Part shown: piece after piece, positions 48,800 to 60,815 of the stretch
Layout of the letters: each line of letters begins with the position of its first letter
Position numbering within the stretch: the stretch's first letter is position 1
DNA from: Chamaecrista fasciculata
Lineage: Eukaryota; Streptophyta; Magnoliopsida; Fabales; Fabaceae
NCBI GenBank assembly: GCA_003254925.1
Contig: QANZ01046144.1
Location: 409,964-473,963, forward strand
Reading direction: 5' to 3'
DNA length: 64,000 bases
Program-made: the position numbers and the translations under genes
The notes under the pieces: generated by a model
Databases searched by the model: none
What the model saw: the letters and a program-made list of their open reading frames with translations, nothing else
Told to the model about the DNA's origin: nothing

Positions 48800-51700
48800 T
48801 TAAGAAGCAGTGATAGTAGGTTGAAGCTCCTCCTCTGAGTGTTTGAAGGAAACCAGATCAGGTGCATTATCAGCACTGAAGCTACTCTCTATGTTGTCAG
48901 CCACTTTGGTTGATGATGGACTAGGATATGGCGCTTTGCTCCCCAACCTGTAACAAAACAAATAAACAAACAAACCAACTCCGGAAGCTGCTAAATACTA
49001 AATAATAAGGCGAAAATTGGTTGTGTTAGGTTTAATGTTTTATATCTAAATTAAATTAACTTGAATAACTATAATTTTCATGTGTTTTCTATTTGATTAT
49101 TATTAAGTGATGATATTAATTTATGTTTAAAGAGTTTACTTTTATGTAAATTTACAAAATATCGCAAGTTAGGGGCCTGATTGGTTTAAGAAAATATTTC
49201 CTGTTTTCATTTTCTGTTTCCATTTCTGGAATTCTATTTTCATTTCAAAATTTTCAATATTTAAGAAATATGTTTGTTTTATAAAGTTAAAAAATCGTTT
49301 TCATTCATATTTAAATTATGTTAACTTGAATAACACTAATTTTTATATGTTTTTAAGTTTGATTATAGCTAAATGATGATATTAACATGATTAAATAGTT
49401 TACTTTTGTGTAATGTTGCAAAATATCATAAGTTTGTTTTTGGAAATACTGGAAACGTCTTTTGACGTTTCCTGTTTTCAGCCTGTTTCAGAAAATGTTT
49501 CCAGAAAACATTTCCAAAAAAACTGTACAAAACACGTTTTCAATCATATTTCCTGTTTTCAGTGAAAATGGAAACAGGAAACAGGGCAACCAATCAGACC
49601 CTAGTTTTTCGAAATATCACCAGTTTTCAGCCTGTTTAAAAAAATATTTCCAAAACCATTTTCAAAAAAACTGGCACATTTCCAATCATATTTTCGATTT
49701 TCAGTGAAAATAAAAATAGGAAAAAGGGAAACCAAACAAAATTATCTCATTCTGATATGCTATCCCATGTTCAAGGATAGGGAGACATTGGCAATATTTT
49801 GAAAAATAAAGAAGGGAGAAATTTGTGATTCTGATGACAGGTATAGACATGTAGTACCTGTCTCGTCGCTTCTCAAGGAACCGCTGAAGCGAGTGTCTGC
49901 GTGCAATTGGAAATTCTAGACAGAGACATCAAGAAAAAGCCAAAGAAGAGTAGAATAATCAGTAAATCTTAACAAAAGATCACAGAATAACTAAAAGTAA
50001 AATGGTAAGAACACAAATGGTGGTATATGAAAAGCTCTTCAATTCAAGCAATGGGAGGATTACTACCTTGCAACCCACAAATTGAACTCTTCTGTGCAGG
50101 AAAGCAGAGTGGTTGAGGAGATGCCACATTATTAGGGGTTTTTTGCGGAGAAGGTGGCCTTGCGGGAATGGACGAAGCAAACGAGGATTGTGCTCCATTC
50201 TTCTTCATCTCAGCAGACTTGGCAGCAGAAGCAGCAATAAGCATTATTTCATGCACCTGTTGGTGGATAAGGAGGGGATAAAAAGATTAGTTGGATAATA
50301 TATATTCATGTAAAATAGAGAGCTGGTTTGAAGTACAATAGCACAAAAATTTAGTTATCACGATGAAGTTAGGGGAGGGGCTACCTTTTCAGCAGGAATT
50401 CCATCATAGACACAAACACTCCCATTAAAGAAGATGGTAAGCGCAGTTGTACCAGAATTCACTGCATTTGGTCCAGATGCCGACATTGACCTAAAATATG
50501 CAAAGAAAAAGAAGATAAAAGCGCAATACACATCAGCATAAAACATATTACCTGTAAGCTTGACACTGCTGGAACTTGAGATTTGGGACTAGAATTCCCA
50601 AGAAATATTAAAGAACATTTTTTTTTCCAGATCTCACAGATTTTGCAGATTTGCAAGCACAACGGAGTCATTGCAACATTATTGGCAAAAAGATGGATAA
50701 AGAATCATGTTAACAAGAATGCAAACCATTAACCTTTCAGTTTTCTTCTATATCCTACCTTAATCCTTTACATCAAATTTGGCTAAGGGGGAGATCTCAT
50801 CTTTTACATCAAGGAAGTTCATGAAATTAAATCATTTTCATAGGCCACGCCCAAAAACATAAATTCAACAGCAATCAGACTGGACTTAAAGGTTATTGAT
50901 AGACCAAAGTCCATTGCAGTGCCTAATGTTATCAGAAAATTTCATACGTCTTGGACTTAGTAATACATAGTTCATGTGTGAATCCGACAAAATATGCTTC
51001 CATATCAAAGAGGAAGAGGAATTTAACATAAAAATTGGGGCATAAGTGTAAGTTTAGATTTATCTTATAACAAATCTTAAATTTTGATTAAGCTGCTGAA
51101 CATAATAGTTAAGAAAAACTCTATATCTGCAGGGTAGAAACACATATGAACTAACCTTGCTAAACTGAAAGGTTCAACCATTCTGTTCTGTGGAATCATG
51201 GTCAACGTTATTTCAAAACTCCGTGCTTTTTGTAACCCCCCAAAAAAAAAAAAAAATAACTCCGTGCTTTTAATTAATGCGTCAAGACTCAAGAGCTTCA
51301 CTTTGGTTCATCAAAATCATAGATAAATTTAACATGGCTGATAAATTTAACATACCACATCTGCCTAACAAAAAAGTAACTTCACTTTATGAAATTGGTT
51401 TAGTTAAAAAGAGCTAATTCCCTCTGAACTCATTTTTAAAGGGTTCTGTGATGTCCCTCATCCAGGGAGAAGTTAACCACTTAAATGCACAGAAACCTCG
51501 ATGTAAAGCAAAATTGAGGCATGGACTACAAAAATTAGCCCCTTGTAATTAAATTAACCCCTTCTAATCAGTTAGTTATTCACATCTATTCTAAGAACTT
51601 TAACTGTTCATCAAACAACGAAGACCGAAAAAAAAAGGAACGGAGTTCTGGGTAATTTATTAAATCCACAATATCTATTGAAGGTAAAAGGTAACCGCAA

Positions 51701-51819
51701 AGAAATAGAGAGAGGAAATACCCGTTTGCAGGAGAGAGAATCTTGGTTGCTGAAACATCACCGGCAGATTCCTCAACGGCCTCGCCGTGGGCATCATCGG
51801 AATCGAGCTTGGCGTCCAT
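48800..51819 (-). CDS. JAZ/TIFY jasmonate repressor (JAZ11/JAZ12 type)
   Basis: A nuclear co-repressor that binds MYC factors and is degraded through COI1 when jasmonoyl-isoleucine rises. Five exons (minus strand): 51819-51722, 50490-50385, 50256-50067, 49915-49858 and 48947-48800, giving 199 aa. The TIFY motif is TIFFNG at 51-56, inside ALTIFFNGSVCVYDGIPAEK. The Jas motif EFPIARRHSLQRFLEKRRDR spans 132-151 and continues LGSKAPYP. TIFF in place of TIFY and the RRHSLQRFLEKRRDR wording match Arabidopsis TIFY3A/3B (JAZ11/12). JAZ11 (At3g43440, from memory) also fits the neighbours BIG5 and FAX2. The last intron splits the Jas region as in other JAZ genes and contains a Tourist-like MITE. The 1.2-kb first intron contains a poly(A)-type micro-insertion. 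Confidence 0.93.
49173..49601. mobile_element. Tourist-like (PIF/Harbinger) MITE in the JAZ Jas intron
   Basis: Termini GGGCCTGATTGGTTTAAGAA and, reversed, GGGTCTGATTGGTTGCCCTG. A 3-bp TAG flanks both sides; PIF/Harbinger elements duplicate 3 bp, though usually TWA. It is 429 bp with no coding capacity. A partial degenerate copy of its right arm follows to about 49735. Confidence 0.7.
51231..51257 (+). mobile_element. Poly(A) micro-insertion 8
   Basis: The direct repeat AACTCCGTGCTTTT (51217-51230 and 51258-51271) flanks TGTAACCCCCC plus 15 A and a T. It sits in the first intron of the JAZ gene. The target repeat has mixed base composition, so chance is very unlikely. Confidence 0.7.
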
Positions 51820-52312
51820 CGGAGGAGAGATTGATGGATCGGAAATCGGAGATGGGAAATTGCGAGTGATTTAGGTAAAGGGATTGGGATTAAATTGAAG
51901 GTGGTTGTTTCTGGCAATTATGAGGGGGGATTATAAAAATGCCTTGTGAGGGGGGAATAAAGAACGTGTTTTATGTGCGTGATTTTGGGTTTTTGTTTTT
52001 ATAGGGAAAGCGTCGCATCGGTCTGGTCAGTCGTCTAATACAAGGTTGTAGTACAACCACACAGCCAATAATAAAAACCACTGCTTTGGCCTTTCTTTTT
52101 CTTCTGCTCTGTGTCCTCCACACCGACACGTCAGCCTTATACAGTATACGGTAAGATTAATAAGTATGGAAGTAATAATGTCTGCAGTAACTGCTACTAA
52201 GTACTCTCTACTCACTACACTACCGCCATTAAAGTCTCATCAAGAAATGAACAAGACACGGCGACGAACCCGTCACTCTAAATTCAATTTACAATTTGGA
52301 GTTTGGTCAAAA
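51820..52312. other. Intergenic, JAZ upstream region
   Basis: No gene is supported; this is probably the JAZ 5' leader and promoter. Confidence 0.5.
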
Positions 52313-52322
52313 TTTTATATTA

Positions 52323-52662
52323 GGGTAAATTACACTTTGGTACTCTGTAGTTTGGTTATATTTCACTTTGGTACTTTATGGTATTCTGCATCAACACTTT
52401 TGTACCCTTTGGAGTTATTTTATATTTTTAACCGTAACAGATTTTACAAAAATTACATATTGACCCCCAATATTTTTATAAAATTACAAAAAAGTCCTTG
52501 GATATATATCATCTAAGGACTAAAATGAAAACTTTAAAAAAAATTGAGGTCAATATATAATTTTTGAAAATTTATTATGATTAAAATTTCAAAATAACTC
52601 TAAAACATACCAAATTGTTAATGAAAAATCCTACAGGTACCAAATAAACTATGACCAAAGTG
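52323..52662. mobile_element. Inverted-repeat element (MULE-type MITE), relative of B
   Basis: It begins GGGTAAATTACACTTTGGTA, as does the element at 22358. The right end (ACCAAAGTG) has lost the outermost bases. TTTTATATTA flanks both sides (52313-52322 and 52663-52672). Confidence 0.7.
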
Positions 52663-53572
52663 TTTTATATTAATCCCTAAGTTGAATTTCGTTTTTATCT
52701 ATTAAATTTTTTTTATTTAATTTTATAAAATTTGTTAGATATTTTGTTTTGGCAAAATTTCGATAAAAAATAATTCGTTTTTATTATTTAAATATTTTCC
52801 CTTTTATCTCTCTTATTTAATCGAATTCTGTTATGTATCTCAACCTATTTTTTTTTTCTTTTCGTCTCCCTCCCCCTCTCTTTCTTTTCCACTCTCTTTT
52901 CTCCTTTTCTCTTCTTCCATTATCCTTTCTTTCCCTCTTTGTAAAAGAAAACGTTTAGACCGGAATTTTACTATATGTGTCTATATCCACTCATAAAAAA
53001 ATATTAAATGTTCATTGAATATCAAATATCAAACAAGGTTAGTGACCAAACTTAAAGAAAAGTTTTAATTGAATACGCATGTCCCTCCCTCTTTCTCTCT
53101 CGGCAGTTTTTTACCAAAATGTTCATTCGTCTTCATTTTTCTTTCACATTTACTCTTACGAGGAGGAGAAGTTGTAGTATTTACAATTTTTCTCTACTTT
53201 CATTTTCTTTAATTGTTTTTTTTCATTCAATAAGTGAGATCTTTAGTCTTCTAAATTTGATAGTAATTTTATCTAGATCAATTTCTAATTTTATTTTTTG
53301 TTTATGAAAGATTTGTTCTATTATTAAATCGATTCATATATGAGCATTTATACTAAAAAGCTTTCAATTTACTATCAAATTTATAAAGAAGTCTATGACA
53401 TTTTATTTCGTGATGAACACTACATCTTATATTATATGACTCCACCCCTTTCTGGTTGTCCACATTTTAAAACTATAGTACAAAATTAATAATAAGAGGA
53501 AAATTATTATTTGATCCCTTCTTTTTTACTGTGTTAACGATTTAGTCCTTCATTTATTTTACATACATATTT

Positions 53573-53604
53573 GCGTGCCCGTTAGGGCACGCAAAACCTC
53601 TAGT
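53573..53604 (+). mobile_element. Helitron-like 3' terminus
   Basis: A perfect 8-bp stem GCGTGCCC-GTTA-GGGCACGC is followed 7 nt later by CTAG and then T, matching the Helitron rule of a 3' hairpin just before CTRR with insertion between A and T. The matching 5' TC end was not found with confidence. Confidence 0.6.
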
Positions 53605-53801
53605 TTCTTATATGCATGGAGTATAATGGTAAGTATTTTGCTGGCAGCACCAAAATTGGTGATAATTTTCATCCTAAGGATATTTTTCACATAGGATCAG
53701 TTGTGCTTTTATTTGTTTCCCTAGTTCAACAATGTTTGTAGGTTATTATTCATGTATAATTAGACTTGAGTTTTATAAATGATTGTAAGTATTGTTTGGT
53801 A

Positions 53802-53944
53802 GGTTGTGGATCCTCTGCTGCACTATAGAGGGTGCAGTACGCAGAGGACCAATAGGAGCCCGCCACGTGTACGCCACTGTACATGTGGTGGGCTCCTATT
53901 GGTCCTCGCTGTACTACACCCTCTGCGGTAGAGGATCCTCCTCA
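53802..53944. mobile_element. 143-bp palindromic MULE-type MITE
   Basis: Arms of about 65 bp share GGATCCTCT, GAGGACCAATAGGAGCCC and CCAC.TGTAC in inverted order. The exact 9-bp repeat TGTTTGGTA flanks the element (53793-53801 and 53945-53953). Confidence 0.85.
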
Positions 53945-53959
53945 TGTTTGGTATAATTA

Positions 53960-54420
53960 CCACTATATTGCCTGAGGGTATAACTGCTCATTTAGGATTT
54001 AAAATTCCTCTATCAGAGGCATCATCGATTTGCTCAATAAGCAAAAACTCAGATCTAGCAGAATTATTACGTAAATCATCAATTATCATATGGGATGAGA
54101 CACCAAGGACTCACCGTTATGCATTTCAGTTGATAGTACATTGAGAGATATAATCGATCAAGACATTTCATTTGGAGGGAAAATTATTATTTTGGGAGGA
54201 GACTTTTGTCAAATTCTTCCAATCATTCCTCACTATTTAAAAGCATAGATGATAAATTCATCAATAGTTAATTCACATTTATGGAGACATTTTGAAGTTC
54301 TGCGATTGAAATAAAACATGAGATCAAGAAATGATCAAAGATTATCCGATTTCTTACTCAGAGCACGTAATGGCACGGAGCCAGTTATTGAAATTGACCT
54401 TATTAAAATACCTTATTATA
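53960..54420 (+). pseudogene. Helitron Pif1-like helicase fragment
   Basis: Words of the plant Helitron helicase appear in order: TTILPEGITAHLGFKIPL, SDLAELLRKSSIIIWDE (Walker B, DExP), then in another frame DISFGGKIIILGGDFCQILP, LRLK, and RNGTEPVIEIDLIKIP. Stops and frame changes show it is dead. It belongs to a DNA transposon and is not a host gene. Confidence 0.8.
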
Positions 54421-54925
54421 ATTGAAATGCACTACTCAGTCGCTCATTTATTAAAATGCACTACTCAGTCGCTCATTTATTATAATTGTGAATTATTTAG
54501 TCCTTCATTTTATCATAATCGTCAACTATCAGACGTTAAATACTTTCATGACATCGTTAAATGCTACTCTAACATCCTAATCATCTAAACCAACCGAACC
54601 GGATCAACAAACACAATTAAACTGGCCTAAAATTGAGTTAGATCCAAATATTTGTATTACACGTGAAGCTCCCATAAGACATAAATTATTGAATTATTCC
54701 TAAATCTCAAAGCCTAGGTGATCCCAAATAGTTAAATATGTGACATTTAACGTGTTACATGTACACTTAATGATCAAGTTATCAGTGTTGGTAACAAAGA
54801 TAGGCTATAGGGACTAACGAGTTGACATTTCTAATTTTTTAGGGACCAAATAGTCTATTTAAAAAATATAGGGACCAAATAGTTAAAACTGTGAAAAAGG
54901 AGGACCAAATAGTAGGTTTCCTAAA

Positions 54926-55464
54926 AAATTAAATGTGCAAGTTGTATTGTATTTTGGCTTAAACCCAGACGTGCCGGTCAATGGTTTTATGTATGCACTC
55001 TGCGTGTGATCTGGACAAAATTTTTCCGATTATTTCTTGTTTGGAGTTTTGCTTACCACTCTATTATTGCAATTTTTCTCTCTCCTTTATTATTACTTTA
55101 CCCAATTGTCCGGTAACTAATGACTTCACATGATTTTTAACATTTTAGAATATATGACACTCCTTTCTTTTTCCTGCATAAAAATACAAACACTTAAATT
55201 AAGAACATTTCTTTTTATCATTTCTATGTTTAAGAAAATATGGATAAACATAGAAATGGGTCGCTTGTTTATCATTAAACGAGATTAAACGAGAGAGATA
55301 TGACTTAATTTATTAAATAAGCGATCCATTTTTAAACTTAATTTTCTATTTAATTTAATCTCGTTTGCCGATGATTGTACAACTAGACAAAAAAAATTTA
55401 TCAAAATTAACCTATAACTTTGATTTCATGATGTATAATTTTGAAACGAGAAAAATATAACCAG
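54926..55464. other. AT-rich intergenic DNA
   Basis: No gene. Part of it (about 55270-55460) resembles the core repeat seen at 22040 and 32380. Confidence 0.5.
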
Positions 55465-55705
55465 GGTTGAGAAAATCGAATCGAACCGGTCAATCATCCA
55501 ATCCGAGCCACACACAAAACCTTCTAGGCCAACAAGCGATAGAACCAAACAAAACCTAGTCAAACTTGCCTAGTTTGCTTTTTATTTTTTTTTAATTTTT
55601 CTTTTATTTTATTTATCACCCGTCTGACTTTGGATGAACTATTGAACCTTGAACCGCTACATTAATTGATTTATTGTTCGATCCGATTTTTAAAATCTTG
55701 AGTGT
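55465..55705. mobile_element. Possible small inverted-repeat element
   Basis: GAGAAAATCGAATCGAACCGG at the left and, reversed, AAAATCGGATCGAAC at the right form imperfect inverted ends. AACCGG-type words recall the hAT element at 2491. No target duplication was found. Confidence 0.35.
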
Positions 55706-56076
55706 GATCATATTCAATAATTAAAGACTAATCATAAAACTTTTAAGAAATATTAAAAATTTAAAGAAAAAAATTAGATTGGACCAAAACAGGTTTTTGG
55801 GCCAAAGTTTGAACTTGGAAGTAGTTTGTTTGCTGTTACGGGTTCTCACCCTCATGGGTTTGGTTCTGGTGTGATCGGATCCCAATCGAGGACAATTTTG
55901 TTAAAATAAATGTTCTATTTTTACAAAAATATGGTTATGGATACCAGCTCCTTCATCTTCAACAAACTGATATCGAAGTTGTTCACTGTTGCTTCGATTT
56001 TCTGATCAGCAAAAAAAAAAAAAAAATCGCAAAATTTACTCTCAGAGAAAGTAAGGAAGGAAGATAAGGGATTAAT

Positions 56077-59000
56077 ATGTCAACGGAACCTCCTCCTTTT
56101 CAAGAATCAGCGCGATGTGATGTCTGCAATTGCAGTTTCAATACCTTCAGGAGACGGGTGTGTAACATCCTTCAGTGCATCCCTTGTTAAAGAACTCCAT
56201 GCGTTATTGCTTTTGTTTTGTATTTATCATTTCAGTGCTTGATTCTGTGCTTATTATAAACTCGACGAATATTGGGAGGGATAGAGAAAAAATGACTAGG
56301 ATGAATCATCATTCTTTTACTTCTCGTCAATATGTTCTTCACTTTCTTTAACTGTCTTACATGATCTGTTCATTTCACTTAAACCAAGACCAGGGTACTG
56401 ATGAAATCATGAAATAATTAGTGTAAAGAATATGCAATCAAGCAAGCACATATAAATGAGACATGAGGTTCAGTGTGTTGCAAAATGTACTAAAAGGATT
56501 TGAATATTGCTGAAGTAGAGAAGCAGCACTGTTGCTTCACTTTTATGGGTATAAGGTACTTATGTAGTTTAGTAATTGAAGTTGGTAAGGAATTGGACCT
56601 GTCTATTGAAAAATCTATTGAATGAATTGCCACATGAGTGACAGCTTCAATTTCAGCGCTTAAGCAGATCTCATATAAGATGTAAAACCTTTTCAAGTTT
56701 TCAGATTTTAAAAGTTTCTTCTCTTTACCTGGATCTCTATTTTTGTTGGTTTCTAATAAAATTAGTCATTTAGACTGAGCTTCTTTATGGTTAGGTGCAT
56801 AACATTTGGTCTAGCAAGTCAGGAATAAGTCTATCGATTTAGGAAAGGCTTAATGAAGAATTGATACCTGTACTGTTAGATGGTGTATTCGGCAGAGTGG
56901 AATGCTCATTTTCTTAGGGGTTTGTCTCTATCATTAGCTCTGATGTTTTGGACTGTCCCCTAAAGACTGTGCTTGAATTCACATTGTGTTGGCCTCATGT
57001 TAGTTTTTGATTGTTTAAGCACCTTTTACGTAAAGTTAGTTTACAATGAAAATCTCTCTAGTATAAGCAGTTGAATTTATACCCGTTTTCTATCTGCATG
57101 CAGCATCACTGCCGATGCTGTGGGAGAACATTGTGCCATGAACACTCATCAAATCAGATGGTATTGATATTTACTATTTATTCCTTTTTCCTCTGGTTTA
57201 ATAATTTTTGGAAATTTTATTAGTGGATGAACTTTATTCAATGAGCTTTTCCTGTGTAGGCCTTACCACAATTTGGCATTTATTCAGATGTCAGAGTATG
57301 TTCCGATTGTTTCAATAGTTCAGGGTAAATTGCTTTCCTATAAAATCCAATTACTCTCGTTTTGTGCATACATCAGGTTTTGGGAAGCTATATTTGGAAG
57401 CATGAGCTGTATTTGTTCAGATTGAACATATTCTGTTGGATTTGCCAAATTTTCATCCAATAGATCCTATCAATTAATTGGTTTTGGTTGGATTCAGTTA
57501 GAATTGAATGGAATTGGTTTTGCACTACACTAGTTCAAGGATATTAGAAGCTTACCAAAATTCTATTATGAAGAAGCTGACATTCTTATCATTCTTTAGT
57601 CACTGTGTCAGCCAAAATAACTTACTGGATGTTTAAGCAATAGCTATAATATTTGGTACTTGTCCATCCAACTAGTGCTACAACAATTAATAAGTAGATT
57701 TGATACACGATAATCTTACTTGTCTATGGTTTTCAGGGTATATTATTGATACTTTGGCTTTAGCATGCATGTTGCTTTTAGATGTTTGGGGTCAGAGCCA
57801 CTTTCATTTACTATCATACTTGTTATCAGGGACTGTGAACGCCATGTCAATCCCAATTGTCTGCTTGCAACTGTGGTACTTGTTTCCTTAAAGAAAACAA
57901 AATTTTATATTTCTGTCAAGGCCCAATTGGTTTATGGTCTAATGTCTAAACAACTGGAGAAACCTCAGTCCAAAAGAAAAAAAAAAACTGGAGAAACCAC
58001 TCTTCATTTCCCTTGTAAGGTGGAGTTACTGGTTGATAAACCTTTGATTTTCATTCTCTTGGAGGGCTGTGGCTATGTTTCTCATCGTCTTCTTGGGAAT
58101 TTGGCCTTGCTAATTGCTTTTCTTATCTATGAGATTGCTATCTTAGTATCTTACGTATCAATTACATATCATGTCGGTTTTTATCACAGATCTGGGAAGT
58201 CTGAACCGCCACCTTCATCAGATGGAGCAAACAGCATAACAAAAGCAATTTCCAAACTAGACGTTAATGTGGATATACATTCAAAGACAACACCAACATC
58301 AGAGAGTACACTTGCATCGGCCATTAAGGAATGTAATTGTGGAATGCCTCTTTGCATTTGCGAAGCTCCAGTCCCTTCCACAGATTCACTCCCTCAGCAG
58401 GTATTATATTATTATCATAAGATGCTTACATCGTGTGGTGCTATCCATGAACTCATGGTTTTCTTTGTTCTCCTCTGTGCGGGAAGAAATCTACTCCAGT
58501 CATTGCACCTCCATCAAATCCTAAACCAAAGAAGTCAGATGCTGTTCCTAAAAGTAGAGGCTTGATGTCAAAGAGCAAGTTTAGGTAGGATCAAATTTCT
58601 GTTTTTAGGACAATATATATGCTTTGAACCAGTTTTAGTTCTTTATTTCAGCATTTTAGGTTGCTCTTATTGATTAAAACCTGGTTTGTCAGACTGATGT
58701 TGCTTCACTTCCGTTGTAGAGAAGATGAGGAGTTTCTTGTCTTGAAATTTTAAAATTATGGTATCTCTTTAGTCTTTACTAACGAATATCTAAACCCGAG
58801 TACTGGTACAAAGTATAATATATTTCAACTTCTTGGTGTTTTGTGCAGTAATCATCTGTAACAATGATTCGATTGCCTATTGGTATTGGTAAATTATATA
58901 GTCGATCAAAATTGAATGTCCTGTCTGGTCAAAAGAATTATTGATAACGTTTGCCTGTCATTTATTGGAAGATCTGATGGAAACAGGGAAGGTTTATTTA

Positions 59001-60128
59001 TTTATTTATTTTCAACTCTTTTAGGTAATTTCCTGTTTGAGACAATTTTTTTTTGAGGGAGGCTGACAAGGACATGCTTCCTATTGAGCTTATCAGCTCT
59101 GCCGCTTTGATTCCTCTAGATGTTTATTTTTTTTCCTTGGCCTTTTCCTGTGTACAAGAAAAATGAAGTTACCACTATTTCTTCAACAGGAAAATTTAGT
59201 TTGTTTGGAATGGTTGAACTTTATTCCATGATACCATGTAGTGATAATTAATGAAGCAGTTAAGATTCTCACTATGTCTAAGATCATAAACTGGTTTTCG
59301 CAAACGCATTATCCAATTATGCTCTCCAGCGCTTCGTTTTGTCAATTATTTGATAGTTTGTCATGCAAAAATTTACAGTTCCTTCAATCTTGGTTATGCA
59401 ACTGGTGGTACCTCCAACGGACCTCAGATGGAGTATGAAGCTAATGGAGAGGTATTATGTCTTCTTTAATGCAGATTTAAGCAATTTTCCAAGGTCCCAT
59501 AGCATAAAAGGTCTTAATTGCTGTAAATGGTTGTTTGATTGCATTTAATTTGCTCAGGGTTTAAGAGAAGCAATAAAAAATGGTGACATTGCTGCTGTTG
59601 AGAAACTTTTGAATCAGGTTTTTCCCCACCACTGTTTTGGGTGAAAAATTGAACCTAAAATTTACTTCTTTTTTTTTTTTTTTCATAGGAGGCTATGAGC
59701 AGTATTTATGGATTTTAATATGTGCAGGGTGTGGATGCAAATTACAGGGACAAGCAAGGACTTTCTTTATTGCATTTGGTATTGCTTAGCATCTGAATGT
59801 GCATACATAACCATAATTCTGTTTTCTTAATCATTTATATTCTACTAATCACTAAATTTTCTTTAGGCTGCAGTCTTCAATCAAACGGATATAGTTTTCA
59901 TTCTCATGGATTCTGGGGCAAGCCTACAGTACAAGAATGCACAAGGTACTGAATCTTTTCTTTTCTTAGAATTCAGCCATCAGCACTGAAATCCAAAACT
60001 AATAAGTGGCGTAATTGATTGCTTCTGATGCAGGAGAAACGCCCTTAGATTGTGCTCCAGCTACCTTGCAATACAAGATGCAAAAGAAGATGGAAGAAGG
60101 CAAGGCTATTATTGATCAGAGCACTTGA
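56077..60128 (+). CDS. FYVE zinc-finger protein with C-terminal ankyrin repeats
   Basis: A predicted PI3P-binding endosomal or pre-vacuolar adaptor. Ten exons: 56077-56157, 57104-57160, 57260-57324, 58190-58400, 58487-58584, 59379-59451, 59558-59617, 59728-59778, 59867-59945 and 60034-60128. All are GT-AG and in frame, giving 289 aa. The FYVE domain (14-64) has CDVCNCSF, the basic RRRHHCRCCGRTLC signature that contacts PI3P, and RVCSDC; the usual WxxD just before it is not visible. A low-complexity middle (68-170) contains CNCGMPLCICEAP. Ankyrin repeats lie from residue 196: GLREAIKNGDIAAVEKLLNQ, GVDANYRDKQGLSLLHLAAV and SGASLQYKNAQGETPLDCAP. The C-terminus is a short basic/acidic helix. I do not assign an Arabidopsis name. 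A poly(A)-type micro-insertion lies in intron 3. Confidence 0.88.
57965..57984 (+). mobile_element. Poly(A) micro-insertion 9
   Basis: The direct repeat AACTGGAGAAACC (57952-57964 and 57985-57997) flanks TCAGTCC plus AAAAGAAAAAAAA, in the third intron of the FYVE gene. Confidence 0.65.
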
Positions 60129-60779
60129 TTCTTAATCTTTTTACTTTTGTAATTTGCTTATGCATGCATGCTTTCTGGTGCCCAAAAGAAAGCCTGACAA
60201 AAGTTTTCTGCTTCCATGTAATGTAAAGAGAGTCTATTTCGTTTCTTTTTGTAATGCCATGAGTTTGTATGTAATGAAGAACACCTTTCATTTCCTTGTT
60301 CTTTTCCCTTTGAAGGTGTTTAGAAGAAAGAAACAAAGAACAAAGTTCATACTGTACATTTACTCACTGTGATGTTGTTGCCTGGTTGAAAGTTGAGACG
60401 ATGCAATTTACTCAAATCTTTTAATAGTAAAAAATATTATGATGCTATGTATGAGTTCTTTTTTTCTTTTTTGCCTGAAGATATTGTAGTAACTGCGGAA
60501 AGAAAATTATATCTATAATTTTAAACGATATTTATAATCGTGGATAGCTTTTTTAGAACATACTTCTTACAAAAAAAGTTAGAGTCACCAGGATGAGATT
60601 GTCTCATTAAGGAGAAATTCAAAGGTGAATACAAATAGTTACTCATTTTTTTTGGGTCGAGATTATATTTATTTTATTTATTTATCTTCTTTTCAATCAT
60701 TGATGCTGGTTTCGTGAACATTTCTTTTGTCGGAAAAAAAATTGTGGGAGTTAAAAATGGTTGAAAGTGAAGGGCTGAA

Positions 60780-60815
60780 GGCCCAAAATCCCCAGGAGAA
60801 GAAAATGTGAGCCCA
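60780..60815 (+). promoter_or_regulatory. Two Site II motifs upstream of BIG5
   Basis: GGCCCA at 60780-60785 and AGCCCA at 60810-60815 lie some 270-300 bp before the transcribed leader, which appears to start after 61020. Confidence 0.35.

Larger units (their letters stand above)
53500..54925. mobile_element. Composite of nested DNA transposons
   Basis: The outermost arms (GGAAAATTATTATTTGATCC and, reversed, GGAAACCTACTATTTGGTCC) look like the ends of one inverted-repeat element. Inside are a Helitron-like 3' end, a Helitron helicase piece and a small MULE-type MITE. The order in which they arrived is not fully resolved. Confidence 0.45.

Noticed and set aside
57765-58565. 266-codon open frame on the plus strand
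   Set aside because: It spans intron 3, exon 4, intron 4 and exon 5 of the FYVE gene. Only the exon portions match a protein, and strong splice sites divide it.
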